DNA of 64,000 nucleotides from Leptoclinus maculatus (lineage: Eukaryota > Chordata > Actinopteri > Perciformes > Stichaeidae): contig JAVDOI010000007.1 of the NCBI GenBank assembly GCA_032191485.1, forward strand, positions 5,776,042 through 5,840,041, in the 5' to 3' direction. The number at the start of each line of letters is the position of its first letter. The stretch's first letter is position 1. A program made the position numbers and the translations under genes. Shown here piece by piece: positions 43,601 to 54,600 of the stretch. Below the pieces are notes generated by a model. The model had not been told where the DNA came from. It did no database searches and saw nothing but the letters and a program-made list of their open reading frames with translations.

Positions 43601-44707
43601 TTGATTTGATTTAGATTTCTCTTCTGTTCATTCACTGCATGTTGTTAATTGATAAATAAACTGTTAACACTTCCATTTTTTTTTTAAGTATTCTTAGTTT
43701 ACAGCATTTTTTCACACCTGCCTTTTGCACAGTACTGTATGTGTGCATAATTGTTAAATTCCATGCATCAGCTGGTGTTTTGCCAGTGATTGACATGAAA
43801 AGAGTTTAACAAAACATCCAGCAGGTGGTGGTATACACTCAAACTCAAGCTTTTATTGCACAATTTAGAGTTGTTGAAGCGTGATATCTTATTGTGAAGG
43901 ACAGAACTACGTTCCCGGATGTGTTGACAGCAATAATGGTAATTTTGCCGACCTGTAACAAGCGAATATCCCCGAAAAACCAGCAGCACCCAGTGTTTAC
44001 AACGAGGATAGAAGTTTGGACGGATTAGGCCAATAGCGACGCACAGCTAATTAACCGGCGTTGGCGTCCTTTTAACGACTCTGGTAAAGGCAAAGCTAAC
44101 TTTAATAATTACAATGATATTTAGTTCGAAAGGTACGAAGTTAAACTTTAGTTTAACACCATTAAATAAACTGAAAACATTACACGATCATTTTTATCAA
44201 TATTTTAAGTGCATTCATATTGGAACGATAGCTAAAAACTGTCCGGTTTAGGAAACAATACCGTTAAGTAACTAGTATTAATTCTGTAAATTAAGGTTAA
44301 ATGTTGTAATCAACTCTTATGTGACCATGAACATATCAAAGAGAACAAACTTGTACTTTAAGTGTAAATATTTTCTGTTATATAGAAGCTGAGAGAACAG
44401 ATCAGAAGAAGAAAAAGATTCATTGAATCAACCGAGTCTCACTCCAAATTAAAAGTTATCAGCCGGAGCATGAACAGTGTTTGAGAACTGAGAGAAGAAA
44501 TAAAGTGAACCCACGTGCTCTTTGTATCCGGACTTCAGGGTTTAAAACAGCGTCCAGTAGTTTCCGTTGTCGCTCGTTCTCCTCTTTTGAACAAGAAAGT
44601 TCCTCCTCGTACTCGGCTATCGTTCTTTCAAACAGACCAAATATCTCTTCAGCAGCCGCAGTTAGTCGCTGGTTGACTAAACATCTCAGCATTTGGACTT
44701 TAGACAT
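37667..44707 (-). CDS. C2H2 zinc-finger protein B (10 fingers), two coding exons
   Basis: Exon 1 is 44707-44515 (MSKVQML...) and exon 2 is 38880-37667, joined in phase 1 for 468 residues. The N-terminus matches gene A almost residue for residue. The acidic linker is shorter than in A and C: the segment containing EDCGGPE, DKTGDSSDTDDW and EPQSGLNS is missing between QMET and GLNS. Ten C2H2 fingers follow; fingers 4-9 are three copies of a two-finger module (KKSFAYKHVLQEH then HGFIGSG). The 5.6-kb intron contains an L2-like LINE tail, a pogo-type transposon gene, a hAT element and a Tc1 remnant. Presumed nuclear DNA-binding protein; target unknown. Confidence 0.85.
39005..39137. repeat. Dispersed repeat, second copy at 47419-47554
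   Basis: 'actgtcaagttatgtt' to 'tttattttggtag' occurs at both places with a few differences. At 39137 it abuts an L2-like LINE tail; at 47554 it abuts different sequence. Function unknown. Confidence 0.75.
39138..39768 (+). pseudogene. L2/CR1-like LINE 3' end
   Basis: The frame to 39463 contains CWGSSIGAGDTNRLNKL, RSTFSNRLIQL and FLPSAITLYNNS, the C-terminal tail after the reverse transcriptase of these LINEs. It is followed by an AT-rich 3' UTR, 'cccctggggatgaataaagta' and a short (ATCT)n end. Truncated at its 5' side, as is usual for LINE copies. Confidence 0.75.
39901..42945 (+). pseudogene. Pogo-type transposase gene with C-terminal PHD finger
   Basis: The ATG at 39901 follows a TTTGCAG acceptor. 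Residues ~10-55 form a Psq-type helix-turn-helix (KWTQEAMAQALQEVKAG, LRQAANQFGVPKS). Then comes a DDE domain with YNCDETGF, LLIMDGHQSHL and LPPHTSHILQPLDVSFF, the three catalytic Asp positions. An in-frame TGA at 40966-40968 interrupts it; the same frame continues (VVAGFRRCGLYPLDP). After Pro-rich exons, a PHD finger is encoded at 42745-42915 (GCGRC, CDSC, WYHTMC, KCHLC: C4HC3), with an in-frame TAG at 42871-42873. A hAT element sits in the intron before the PHD exon. Pogo-family enzymes excise and insert at TA. Two stops make this copy probably dead. Confidence 0.8.
42016..42662 (-). mobile_element. Non-autonomous hAT element (TAGGGCTGCAAC ends)
   Basis: Ends TAGGGCTGCAACTAACG and TGCAGCCCTA. 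Exact 8-bp duplication GTGCCAAC at 42008-42015 and 42663-42670. It is a shortened, inverted relative of 62451-63841 and still contains the reverse complement of part of that element's BED-finger exon. Confidence 0.9.
43105..43737 (+). mobile_element. Tc1-type transposon, internally deleted
   Basis: Inverted ends CAGTACTGTG... flanked by TA, with at least 50 bp of terminal inverted repeat (including 'aaaatgctgtaaactaagaat'). The interior joins an N-terminal transposase-like stretch near 43226-43370 to a C-terminal WPPQSPDFNIIESLWDNMK. The middle catalytic region is missing, so it cannot move by itself. Confidence 0.85.
43740..44264. other. Non-coding stretch in zinc-finger gene B intron
   Basis: No gene or repeat boundary recognised. 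From about 44265 the sequence matches the gene A intron at 23318. Confidence 0.5.
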
Positions 44708-45250
44708 TTTCACTAAACTACAGAAACTTTTCCTCCAGACAAACTCCTTTAAAAACGGTTTGCTCACTCTGACCTTGCGCCGTGTTACTAGGTTACGTTC
44801 GGGTCCGTCTACTTCCTGCTAACATGCTAACTTCATTAGCTCCGTAGGACACCAGGAAATAATCCACCAGCGACAGAAACCTTTCCTCCAGACAAACTCC
44901 GTTAAAAACACCGTTTACTCTCATTAAACTCTGACTAGCGCTGTGTTGATAACTTCCGTCCCGTCGGTCTGTTTCCAGCGAAGCTAACTTCATTAGCTTT
45001 GTAGGCTACCGGGAGATGAGTCTTCTTCTTCTTGTTGTTCTTCTTGTTCTTCTTTCAGTTTAATGGCGGACTACAAACCAACGTTTAAGGTGCATGCCGC
45101 CACCTACTGCACCGGAGTGTGTAACATCATGCCTTTATGACAGTTATCATTTAAACACAATAATAATGTTATTTATAAATTAAAGAAAATAACGAAACAT
45201 TTAAAAAAACTTCACTTAGAAGTTATATTGTGGATATTAAACCCGTTCCA

Positions 45251-45740
45251 TTCATAAATTAAATGACGCCCTTTTAAGCTGAACTTGTTTGTCCCCTATC
45301 TCTAACAGTCCTTTGATGCTCCACTCCCTTCCTAAATCTATCACTCTGCTCTTCAGTCTTTCTCTTTCCACACTGAACTTCCTCCACTCTAACAGCACAT
45401 GTTCAACACTTTCTTTACAGTTGCATATCTCCCATTTATCTGACTCTGTCTTTTTCATGACAGGTGTCATTGAGTCCTGTATGTCCTAACCTTAATCTAC
45501 TGAAAGTAACATCTTCTTTTCTACTTTTACTTCTATCACTTCTCACTCTGACTGACGTCTGAATTTTGTTATAATTTCTACCCTTATTGTTATTATTCCA
45601 TATTAGCTGGCAAGATGTAATAATTCCATGCTGTATTACTGATTTTGCTTCTGACCTCCCAAAACAAATTTCTAAAATATAATTTTTGTTTAATACTCTT
45701 TTGGCAAGTTCATCTGCAACCTCATTACCGAACACAATAT
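45251..45740 (-). pseudogene. I-type LINE fragment, uninterrupted copy
   Basis: Minus-strand frames 45735-45436 and 45470-45252 read GNEVADELAKRVLNK (end of RNase H), SRLRLGHTGLNDT and EICNCKESVEHVLLEWR, broken by a frameshift near 45450. It is the paralogue of 25665-26062 plus 34024-34115 and carries the empty Polinton target site GCTGTA at 45630-45635. Confidence 0.75.
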
Positions 45741-46539
45741 GTGTAAAAGCTATGCTGCATTATGTGATTTTAATCCCGAACACAATACGTGATAAGTAAA
45801 CACGTTATATTTGCAATAATTAAGCATAATTCTACTTCCAAAATATTGAATGAGACCACTATGAACTGTGGTGCCTGCCTAGGTGTTATATTTGTCAAAT
45901 ATGGGGAAATTATGAAAATGATAACATAGTATACATCATATACTATATTTTATTTATATTATGTGTCATTATGTAATCACATATATTATTCTGGTGTACA
46001 TTGTATGTCTAGACTAGACTTGTTTAGTCTTTAATTGCTATTGTTAAGTTGTTATTTGACTTCTTGTATATACCTCTTTTTTATTTTAACATTTTCATAC
46101 AAAAACAACAGCATAACTTTTGAAGTTACAACCTTGGTTTGACTAACTCACTCTGCTGAAGCCTCGTAATAACTTCAAATCAATAAAGAAAAAAAAGAAA
46201 ATCTATATATTTTTAATTTAAAAGTATAAAGTAGCACAAAATGGACGAAACATTAAGTACAAATACTTCAAAAATTGTATGAGTAAATGTGGGTCCTACT
46301 TACAGTCCCCCACCGGTTTGATAACACAATGTATAAATCAACATGCAACAAATAAATGTGACGTAAACGTGGTGAATAGAAAATGTGAAAAAATAAACTT
46401 TATTTTATTTTCTATATTCTACTTTGTTGTATTTTCTTCCTCACTAAACATAACGGTCTATTTACCAGCAGGGACATAAGAAGTGCAATTACATAAGTAG
46501 GGGATTCCACTGCCGGTGTTAACTCTTTATATCAGCCTA

Positions 46540-47300
46540 CTATCCCAGGTGAAAAAGAAATATGCTAAGTATATTTAATCTTAGCATACTTGAGTATACT
46601 CGAGTATACTTGAAGCCCTACTAATCATCAGTATACTTAAAGAGTGCTATTTTGGAACAACTTATTTTGTACTTAATATACTTTAGTTGTGATTAAATAG
46701 TAGTTATGGACAATTTGAAGTGTATTTAGTATATTTTTTGTGCTAAATTGGAACAACTTAATGTATACTTATTACAATTTAAGTATATGACTGTGTATGT
46801 ACTAATATACATGCTGATAGCCAACTTAAATTATACTTTTTTTGTATTTTAAGTATATTTGAAATATATTATGAGTGTTTTACAAATATATAAACAATAC
46901 AATATAAATATATTTATATTGTGCTAATAGTATACCAAAAGTTATACTTTCGGCTTATTCCAATTACTAAGAAAGCACACTTTCTTATTACTTTGTACAC
47001 TACATACTATTATACTTTACAATATTACAAATGTATTACCAGTATCCTAAATGCTGAATGTACTTCCCAGATAGTAATCAAAAACACTTTATTGAATTTC
47101 AAATATATTTTATTATATTATATATATAATATATTTATAGTAGTATTTGCGAATATATAAAATGTACTAACATTGTACTTCTAACAATTTAAAACTATGC
47201 AATATAGTGCATTTATGAGAAAGAAAAGAAAAATATACTGAACAGAGAGAAAAACATTTTAAGTTTACATGGTATTACTAAACAAAACAGAATGTTTCAG
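46540..47300. repeat. AT-rich repeat with many AGTATACTT units
   Basis: Short palindromic units such as AGTATACTT, GAGTATACTC and 'tttggaacaactta' recur throughout. AT content is very high and no coding frame is credible. It begins where the duplicated block ends. Confidence 0.6.
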
Positions 47301-47554
47301 ATTAAAACACAGAACACTGAACCATCCCAAAAATTGCACCGCTGCAGACTCTTGCTCTCTAAATAGAAACATGTTAATTTCTTTTTGTTGAACTGCTCAT
47401 TGTTGCATTTCATTTTTTACTGTCAAGTTATGTTCCTAATGTGTGCATTTCCCCACTTGAAAGGGATCGACGATTCCACCTGAAAGGTCCCAACTGGATT
47501 TCACTCAAATGACCAAACTGTTTTTTTTTCTTTTTCCTCCTTTTATTTTGGTAG

Positions 47555-48143
47555 GTTTGCAGTTCAGTTCAGTTCAGCTTTGCTCACTTAGCTCACTTAG
47601 CCACAGTGTAGCGTCGTGTAGTGAAGTCTAGCTTAGTTAGCCACTTAGCTCATCTAGTTCAGTTTAGTTCACCTAGGTAAAAAACCTTTAAATAGAAAAG
47701 AAACAGAAAACAGAACCCATATTAAATATACAAATTAATGTACACAGGCAAAGCTTTCATGATGCTTGATTAATAAAGCACCAGTGCCACATCCTATAAT
47801 CTAAACAATGCCCTGATATATTAATAAATACAGTTAATGTTGTATGTCATGTGTATTTATAATAATATCCACAAACAATTAAACCGCTTAAACTATTACT
47901 ATTTACCACAACCAGATAGAGATCATTACCGGACAATCAATAATAAACAAACAACGGTATTATACAACAAAGGGCCAGAATATCGGCATATGCATTTGCT
48001 ACAGATCGTGACGTCATGCTAATGCTAACGCTAACAAACTGGTGACGGCAGTGATCCCCACGCCAGTTACAAAGTCTCAGTTGTTGCACAGTTCAGCTCT
48101 CTTACCGGCTGCCTCTCCAGACCTTTCAGACTCGTCAGTCATG
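47555..48143. other. Non-coding stretch with CAGTT-type short repeats
   Basis: A run of 'agttcagttcagttcag' and 'gctcacttagc' phrases at 47560-47670, then AT-rich sequence with no recognisable gene. Confidence 0.45.
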
Positions 48144-48549
48144 CAGACATCCAGGGGCGGACTAGGGGGGAAAAGTGGCCCGGGAGTTACTGTGTCAGAC
48201 CGGCCCACTCTGTATTTTTTCTCTCGCATTAATGCATAGTTTATCGCGCGTTAATACATGGCGCAGACATTTTTATCACAGTGTTTTTAGTGTATAAGTT
48301 AAGGACTGTGGTTTTCATAGCAATTTGATTCTTTGAAGACATCATAAAGCTATTTAACTTTCACATCTGAAATTACTGAGCTCTGCTCTGTGATGTCTTT
48401 CCTTGTCTCTCCCCCCTGTGTCACGGTGTGGGTACATCGCACTGGTGAAATCAGAATACCCTTATTTGATTGGCTAAACTGCATCACGTGACGTGATTTA
48501 CAACGCATTGGTCGGTGTTTTTTTTTCGCAAGTGTTGAGTAGGCTAGAG

Positions 48550-48825
48550 CAGTGGTCCCCAACCACCTGATAGATGTTTTATTTTGAAAAATGACCGGAT
48601 TCTCTCCCAATTTCATCCGCCTGTGGCTCTTGACACATGTCAAGACGCTTGTCTCGGTCACGTGATACGTTAATTAAGCCCACAAGTTAGCGAAAATGAG
48701 TAAAAAACTTTTGGAGAGCTTCTTTGCAAAGGGGAAAAGCCCACTAAGGAGACAGAAGAAGAGCCTACAACTTCCAAGAAAAAGAAAGCTTAATTTAACA
48801 GACAATATCAGGAGTCTAATTAAAT
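48550..48825 (+). mobile_element. hAT fragment with CAGTGGTCCCCAACC end
   Basis: The start CAGTGGTCCCCAACC is a typical hAT terminus. About 145 bp in, at 48696, a frame begins MSKKLLESFFAKGKS, resembling the N-terminus of hAT-derived zinc-finger transposases. Its coding region is then cut by the element at 48834; sequence after 50096 ('ctctgcataatatgtggcg', LCIICG) appears to resume it before the gypsy insertion. No right end was found. Confidence 0.5.
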
Positions 48826-48833
48826 ATCAGGAG

Positions 48834-50088
48834 TAGGGGTGTAACGGTTCACAAAAGTCACGGTTCGGTACGGTACAGTGGTGCCACGGTTCGGTACGTT
48901 TCGGTACGTTTTCAATACAGTAGAAAACTATAAATGCCAGAGAAACGTACTTGATTTTAAAATATATTTATTCATTAAAACTAACATCATAAAGCTATTC
49001 TTTGACTTTGAACAATGATGGAACTATACCTGAGTGACCCATCTTCTGGGGTGTCTTCTTAGCAACACATAAGCATAAAAAACAAAAACTGCTCCTTAAA
49101 AAATGTAACGTTAATGTAGTATTGTTACTTACATCTTCTCCATCATAATTGTAGTATGAACAATGATGGAACTACACCTAGTGAACGTGGCTCTTCATCT
49201 TACAGTTACTACTTAGAAAGTCCCTCAATTTACTACCAAGTTTTCCTTTTGTTCATTGGGATTTTATTATATATTTTCCATGACAGACAAAGACAGTACA
49301 AGGACCAACCAGTGGGAGGAGGGAGGGCAGGGTTATACTGTTACATTATTTAATGTATGCATTTCTATTTGGACTATTACGTTCAACCGTAGCTTCCATA
49401 GTGTTTTTAATGTTAATTAATTGTTGCAGACACGTCTCACCCGGCTCTTAATACGTTCTCTCTCCTTCTCTTCTCATTGCTCCGTTATGGAGGCAGCATG
49501 TCCCTGCAGAGCGCCATGAGCGTCCGCTTCAACAGCACCAGCACGCAGCTGCTGGCGTGTAACGGGCTCAATAACATTCAGCAGGTTCATAAAGCGTTTT
49601 ACACTACAGAGTCGGGTCTCATGTCCGCGGCTATAAATGTACCAACCGCCTGGTGATCGCTTGTTGATCGCGTTGTTTTTGTATCCACCACTCTCTCACC
49701 ATCGCCCTCATAGTTCACAGAGAAACCAAAGTGACTCCAAACACCAGACCTGTAGGCCGTTGGAGGATCTTTTATTTCTGGTCTATTAGCCATGTTGCAC
49801 CGAGCTAACATTAGCTTCATGTAGCGTGTCTCACAGCGCAAAGTGCCGACTGGAGTAGGAAGTGTTTCTTTGGTGGTGGGCGTGTCAGAGAGCACGCTGT
49901 CCGTTACGTCATGTGTGTTGCCAGTTTGAGAACAGTGGCTCCACCGAAAACATAATATATCCCACAATTTAAGCTTCTGCATTTCCAAATGCACTAGTAT
50001 GAACGTATTGTTCGGTTCGTCATGCGTACCGAACCGTGAGCGTAGTACCGAACGGTTCAATACGAATACGCGTATCGTTACACCCCTA
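48834..50088 (-). mobile_element. hAT element (TAGGGGTGTAACG ends) with BED-finger exon remnant
   Basis: Ends TAGGGGTGTAACGGTTC and CGTTACACCCCTA, exact 8-bp duplication ATCAGGAG (48826-48833, 50089-50096). On the minus strand from 49793 a 64-codon frame reads VWSHFGFSVNYEGDGERVVD, the start of a ZBED1-like BED-finger region, but its cysteines are lost downstream. 1255 bp, non-autonomous. Phrases 'acggttcggtacg' are repeated near its left end. Confidence 0.85.
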
Positions 50089-50200
50089 ATCAGGAGTAAT
50101 CCTGCCGCGCCAAACCCACTCTGCATAATATGTGGCGACAGAGGAAGAGGAAGATCAGTTGCTGGAGATTGTAAATGACGGTGGGTGGCCTTAAAGGTAT

Positions 50201-50417
50201 TGTAGCGACCCTGTACAGTAACAGCTGGTCGCAGAGGGGAGGAGGAGGTTACCTGTTCTGTGTTGGGAGCTAGTCAAGTTCGTTAGACCGGAACCAACGA
50301 AGAAGAGTTGTAAAAGTAGTGTACGACGACTGATAATGTTCGCTGGAGTTGCTCGGCATTACTGTTGACAGTTTGTGTCTAATAAACCTCTTGCAAGGAC
50401 TTCACTCTGTCTCCGAC
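50201..50417 (+). repeat. 5' LTR of the gypsy element
   Basis: Starts TGTAGCGACC; AATAAA at about 50381 may serve in polyadenylation. One mismatch to the 3' LTR over 217 bp. Confidence 0.9.
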
Positions 50418-50606
50418 TCGTAAGTGGATCATTACACTGGTGTCAGAAGTGATTTTGTGACGGACGTAGACATAACGCCGTATCCGTTCGTGAGCTAACC
50501 TAGCTTCGTTCGTGAGCTAGCCAGTTAGCTTGCTGTTAGTCATGGATGGTGTCGGCAGGACGGAGGTGAAGAAGGAAAGGAGAGACATGGAGGAGGAGGA
50601 GGGAGC

Positions 50607-51512
50607 GTGCGGGTGGTCGGAGGACATAGCCAGAGAGTTCACGAGAGCTTGAGAGAGGCTGCAGTGAAGATGGCTAGAGACGCTGGTATGGCTCCCTCAT
50701 CACCATCGTTTCCCGCCGTTTCTCCGGACAATGGAAATAACAGTGGCGGCGCTCGGCACCCAGTAGCAGTCTCAACGGTGAAAACACCCAAATACTCCGG
50801 TAGGTCTGACTGGGAAGCTTTCCTGGCCCAAGTTGAGCTATTATCCCACGCCGGGGGATGGTCCATCGAGACTAAAGCACTGCAGCTGGCTTTGTGCCTC
50901 ACAGACGATGCGCTGTCCTGTCTTCTGCTGCTGAGCCCGGAGGAAAGATGTAGTTATCAGGCGCTAGTGGGGGCTCTTCAGAGGCGTTTTGGACAGTGTT
51001 TGCAGCCTGAGCTCCTGCGTAATTAACTCAATAATCGCTGCAGGAAACCTGGGGAGCCGCTGCGGGCATTAGCTAACGACATTGAAAGCCTGTCGCGACG
51101 GGCTTATGTACACATGCCCCCCAAAGTACAGAGCGAGCTGGCACGGGACCAGTTCATCAGAGCAATCTTCCCCACTGAACTGCGTGTCCAGGTACAGCTG
51201 CAACACCCACAGTCTTTGCAGGTGGCCTTGGAGATGGCTGTGGAGAGAGAGAATGTGTGGGGTGTAACGGCTGGAAACTGTCAAAGGGAGGGGCCACCTG
51301 CCGTGAGGGCTGCAATGCAGTGCTCCTCAGAAGAAGAGAGACCGGCATGGTTGACTGAAGTGACTGAATTGATTAGGGCTGTGTCATTACAGCAAACACA
51401 CCGACCACGTCCTGGGCCCAGGGTCTGCTGGGGGTGTGGTCAACCAGGGCACTTTGCCAGGGAGTGCCCCAAGTCAAGCAAGTCTCAGGGAAACGGCTCA
51501 GGGCCCGCATAG
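50607..51512 (+). pseudogene. Gypsy gag with one in-frame stop
   Basis: Frame: N-terminal capsid-like region (YSGRSDWEAFLAQVELLS, ALQLALCLTDDALSCL), an in-frame TAA at 51024-51026, then continuation (LRALANDIESLSRRAYV) to a CCHC zinc knuckle (CWGCGQPGHFAREC) and stop at 51510-51512. An ATG at 50542 lies in another frame, the two separated by a GGA-rich tract, so a small indel may also have shifted the start. Gag would form the particle and bind RNA; this copy would give only a truncated product unless the stop is bypassed. Confidence 0.8.
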
Positions 51513-51639
51513 AGGAGGATATGCGGACCCCAGCCCTAACTCCAACCCTGTCTTCACAAGCCTCAACATCAGATGGAGGAGCCCAACATCACAGCCGGGG
51601 GAGCCAGGCTCCACTTCCTCCAGAAGCAGATGACAGCGC

Positions 51640-54600
51640 ATGCTTGGAGCCTGTCGTTGCAGTGGGACGATGTGGGACGATTCTTGTTTCGTCCCTGTCA
51701 CTGTGGAAGGAGTGCCCTGCTTTGCACTAGTGGACACAGGGTCAACAGTAACATTAGTGAGGCCGGATATGGTCCCGGACGGGACTCTGTTCGACCCCAC
51801 CGCTGTGCGATTACGCACGGTCACCGGAGAGCTGGCACCCATGAAAGGCATATGTCTGTTGACTATATCTGTGGGGGGGATGACTGTACGGTACCGGGTG
51901 TGGATAGCTTCAGTGCAGGATCCATGTATTCTGGGTTTGGACTTTTTGAAGGCCACAGGCTGCCAGCTGGACCTGCAACGAGGCACAGTGAGGTTCCAAG
52001 GGGGGCCTGCTATCACAATTACCACCATCCACACCCCTAATGTGCCTCCTCCCAGACCTCTCACACCATCCGCAAGTACAGTAGAGACTGTATCCGGCAA
52101 CCTTCCACCTATCGCCTGCCTCTCCGAGGAACCCACAAGGGGTGCCTCTACCCCAGAGACTATATCCGGCAACCTTCCACCCATCGCCTGCCTCCCCGAG
52201 GAACCCACCCGGGGTGCCTTTTCCACATCTGACCACACCATGGCCTACGCAACCCCAACCCCGCCTGGGTTGTACCAGGAGGAAGAGGAGGGGACTCTGG
52301 TTGCAGTAAGGGAGGTGTGGAGCAAGAACTGTGGCGTCCTACATCCCCAGCAGCAGGATCAGCTGTGGCAGCTTCTGCTAGAGTTTCAAGGCAGTTTCGC
52401 CAGGAGTGAGGACGAGATAGGGCAAACTCATCTAGTACAGCACGAGATTGACACAGGGGACGCGCGACCTATCAAGTGCCGCCCACGCCGCCTTCCGCTG
52501 GGGCGCCAGCAGGCTTGTGATGAAGCGGTCGAGAGCATGCTGAGGGCGGGGATCATCGAGCCTTCAGACAGCCCCTGGGCAGCAGCAGTTGTCATGGTTC
52601 CAAAAAAGATACGCGGCTGGCGACTCTGCTCTGACTACAGGCCTGTAAATGGAGTAACCAAGAAGGATTCTTACCCACTGCCCCGCATTGACGAGTCTCT
52701 GGACCTGGTCTCGGGGTCCTCTTGGTTCTCCTCCTTGGACCTCCGCAGTGGGTACCAGGTGCCACTCGCCCCGGAGGCCCGCCCCAAAACAGCTTTCTGC
52801 ACCGGACGGGGACTGTGGCAGTTCAAGGTCCTTAGTTTTGGACTTTGTAATGCCCCTGCCACCTTCGCAAGGTTGATGGATAAGGTATTGGAAGGGGTCC
52901 CCCGTCAGCAGTGCCTGGTTTACCTGGACGACATCCTGGTTCATGGTAACTCATTCGAGCACGCCCTGGCGTCGCTACGGGTGGTGCTGGGAAAGATCAG
53001 AGCAGCAGGCCTGAAGCTGCACCCGGATAAGTGCCACTTCATGCAGAGAGAGGTATCCTTTTTGGGACACCGGGTAGGGGGTGAAGGCATCGGCACCATG
53101 CAGGAAAAGGTGCAGGCAGTCACCGACTGGCCCATTCCCACCAACCAAAAACAGTCGAAGAGTTTTTTGGGCCTGGCCTCGTACTACAGGAGGTTTGTAC
53201 GAGGGTTTGCTTGCACTGCTGCGCCCCTGTTTCAGCTGCTGCAGAAGGACAGAGACTTTTTGTGGACGGAGCAATGCCAGACGGCGTTCAGCAGCCTTCG
53301 GTGCGCCCTGAGTGAGTCTCCAGTGCTTGCCCCAGCCGACCCCAGCTTACCCTTCACGCTGGACACGGACGCTAGCGGGGTGGGCGTCGGAGGAGTGCTC
53401 TCCCAGGCGGGACCCGAGGGGGAGCGAGTGGTGGCGTACTTCAGCCGGGCGTTCAACAAAGCTGAGCGGCGCTACTGCGTCACCCGCAGGGAGCTCTTGG
53501 CAGTGGTACTGTCAATCAGGCACTTCAAGTACTATCTGTGTGGCCTGCCATTCACTGTGAGGACGGACCACTCTGCCCTGCAGTGGCTCATGACATTCAA
53601 GGAGCCGGAGGGGCAGGTGGCCAGGTGGTTGGAAGAGCTCCAGGCTTTCGACTTCAACGTGGAGCACCGGGCAGGGGCACGCCACACTAATGCAGACGCA
53701 CTCTCATGCCGGCCATGTGCCGCAGACGGGTGCCACTACTGTGAGCGGAGAGAGACCCGCGAGAAAGAACTGTGTGAGGAGGAGGGAAGCTGTGCTGCAG
53801 TTCGACGGGTGGAGGAGTTCATATGCCGGGAGCTGCAGACAGTGGACGGGGCAGAGTGGAGACAACACCAGGTGCAGGATGCGGACTTACAGCCTGTATT
53901 GCAGTGGGTGGAGGCACAGCGACGGCCACCGTGGGAAGAGGTGGCAGTGTTCTCCAAAGCAACCAAAGGGTTTTGGTCTCAGTTTGGATCTCTGCGCCTG
54001 AGTCAGGGCGTGCTGCAGCAGGCGTGGAAGGAGCCAGCAACAGGGGAGGAAAGGTGGCAGATGGTGGTCCCCAAGGACCTGCGGGAGACGGTGCTGGAAG
54101 CCATGCATGGAGCTGCAGGGTCTGGACATTTTGGTGTTTCAAAAACACTCCGTCGCCTCCGCCAAGGCTTCTACTGGGGACAGTGCAGGAGAGACGTGGA
54201 GGACTTTTGCCGCCGCTGTGACCCCTGTATGGCAAGAAAGGGTCCCCCAGGTCGCTCCCATGCTCCACTGCAGCAGTTTCCAGTGGGGGCACCGATGGAA
54301 AGGGTGGCCGTGGATGTGGTGGGTCCGTTGCCTCGCTCAGACGGAGGAAACCGCTACGTCCTCACCGCCATAGACTATTTCACAAAATGGCCAGAGGCGT
54401 ACGCCCTCCCAGACCAGGAGGCAGAGACAGTCGTGGAGGCCCTGGTGGGAGGCATGTTCAGCCGTTTCGGAGTACCGGAGATCATACACAGCGACCAAGG
54501 GAGGAACTTCGAGTCTCGGGTGTTCCATGGTGCGTCCATGTGTGAAAGATTGGGCATGCACAAGACTCGCACCTCCCCCCTGCGGCCTCAGAGTGACGGT

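Noticed and set aside
46540..47300. Regulatory region with many palindromic AGTATACTT sites
   Set aside because: The units are spread through a typical AT-rich interspersed repeat with no nearby promoter or gene.
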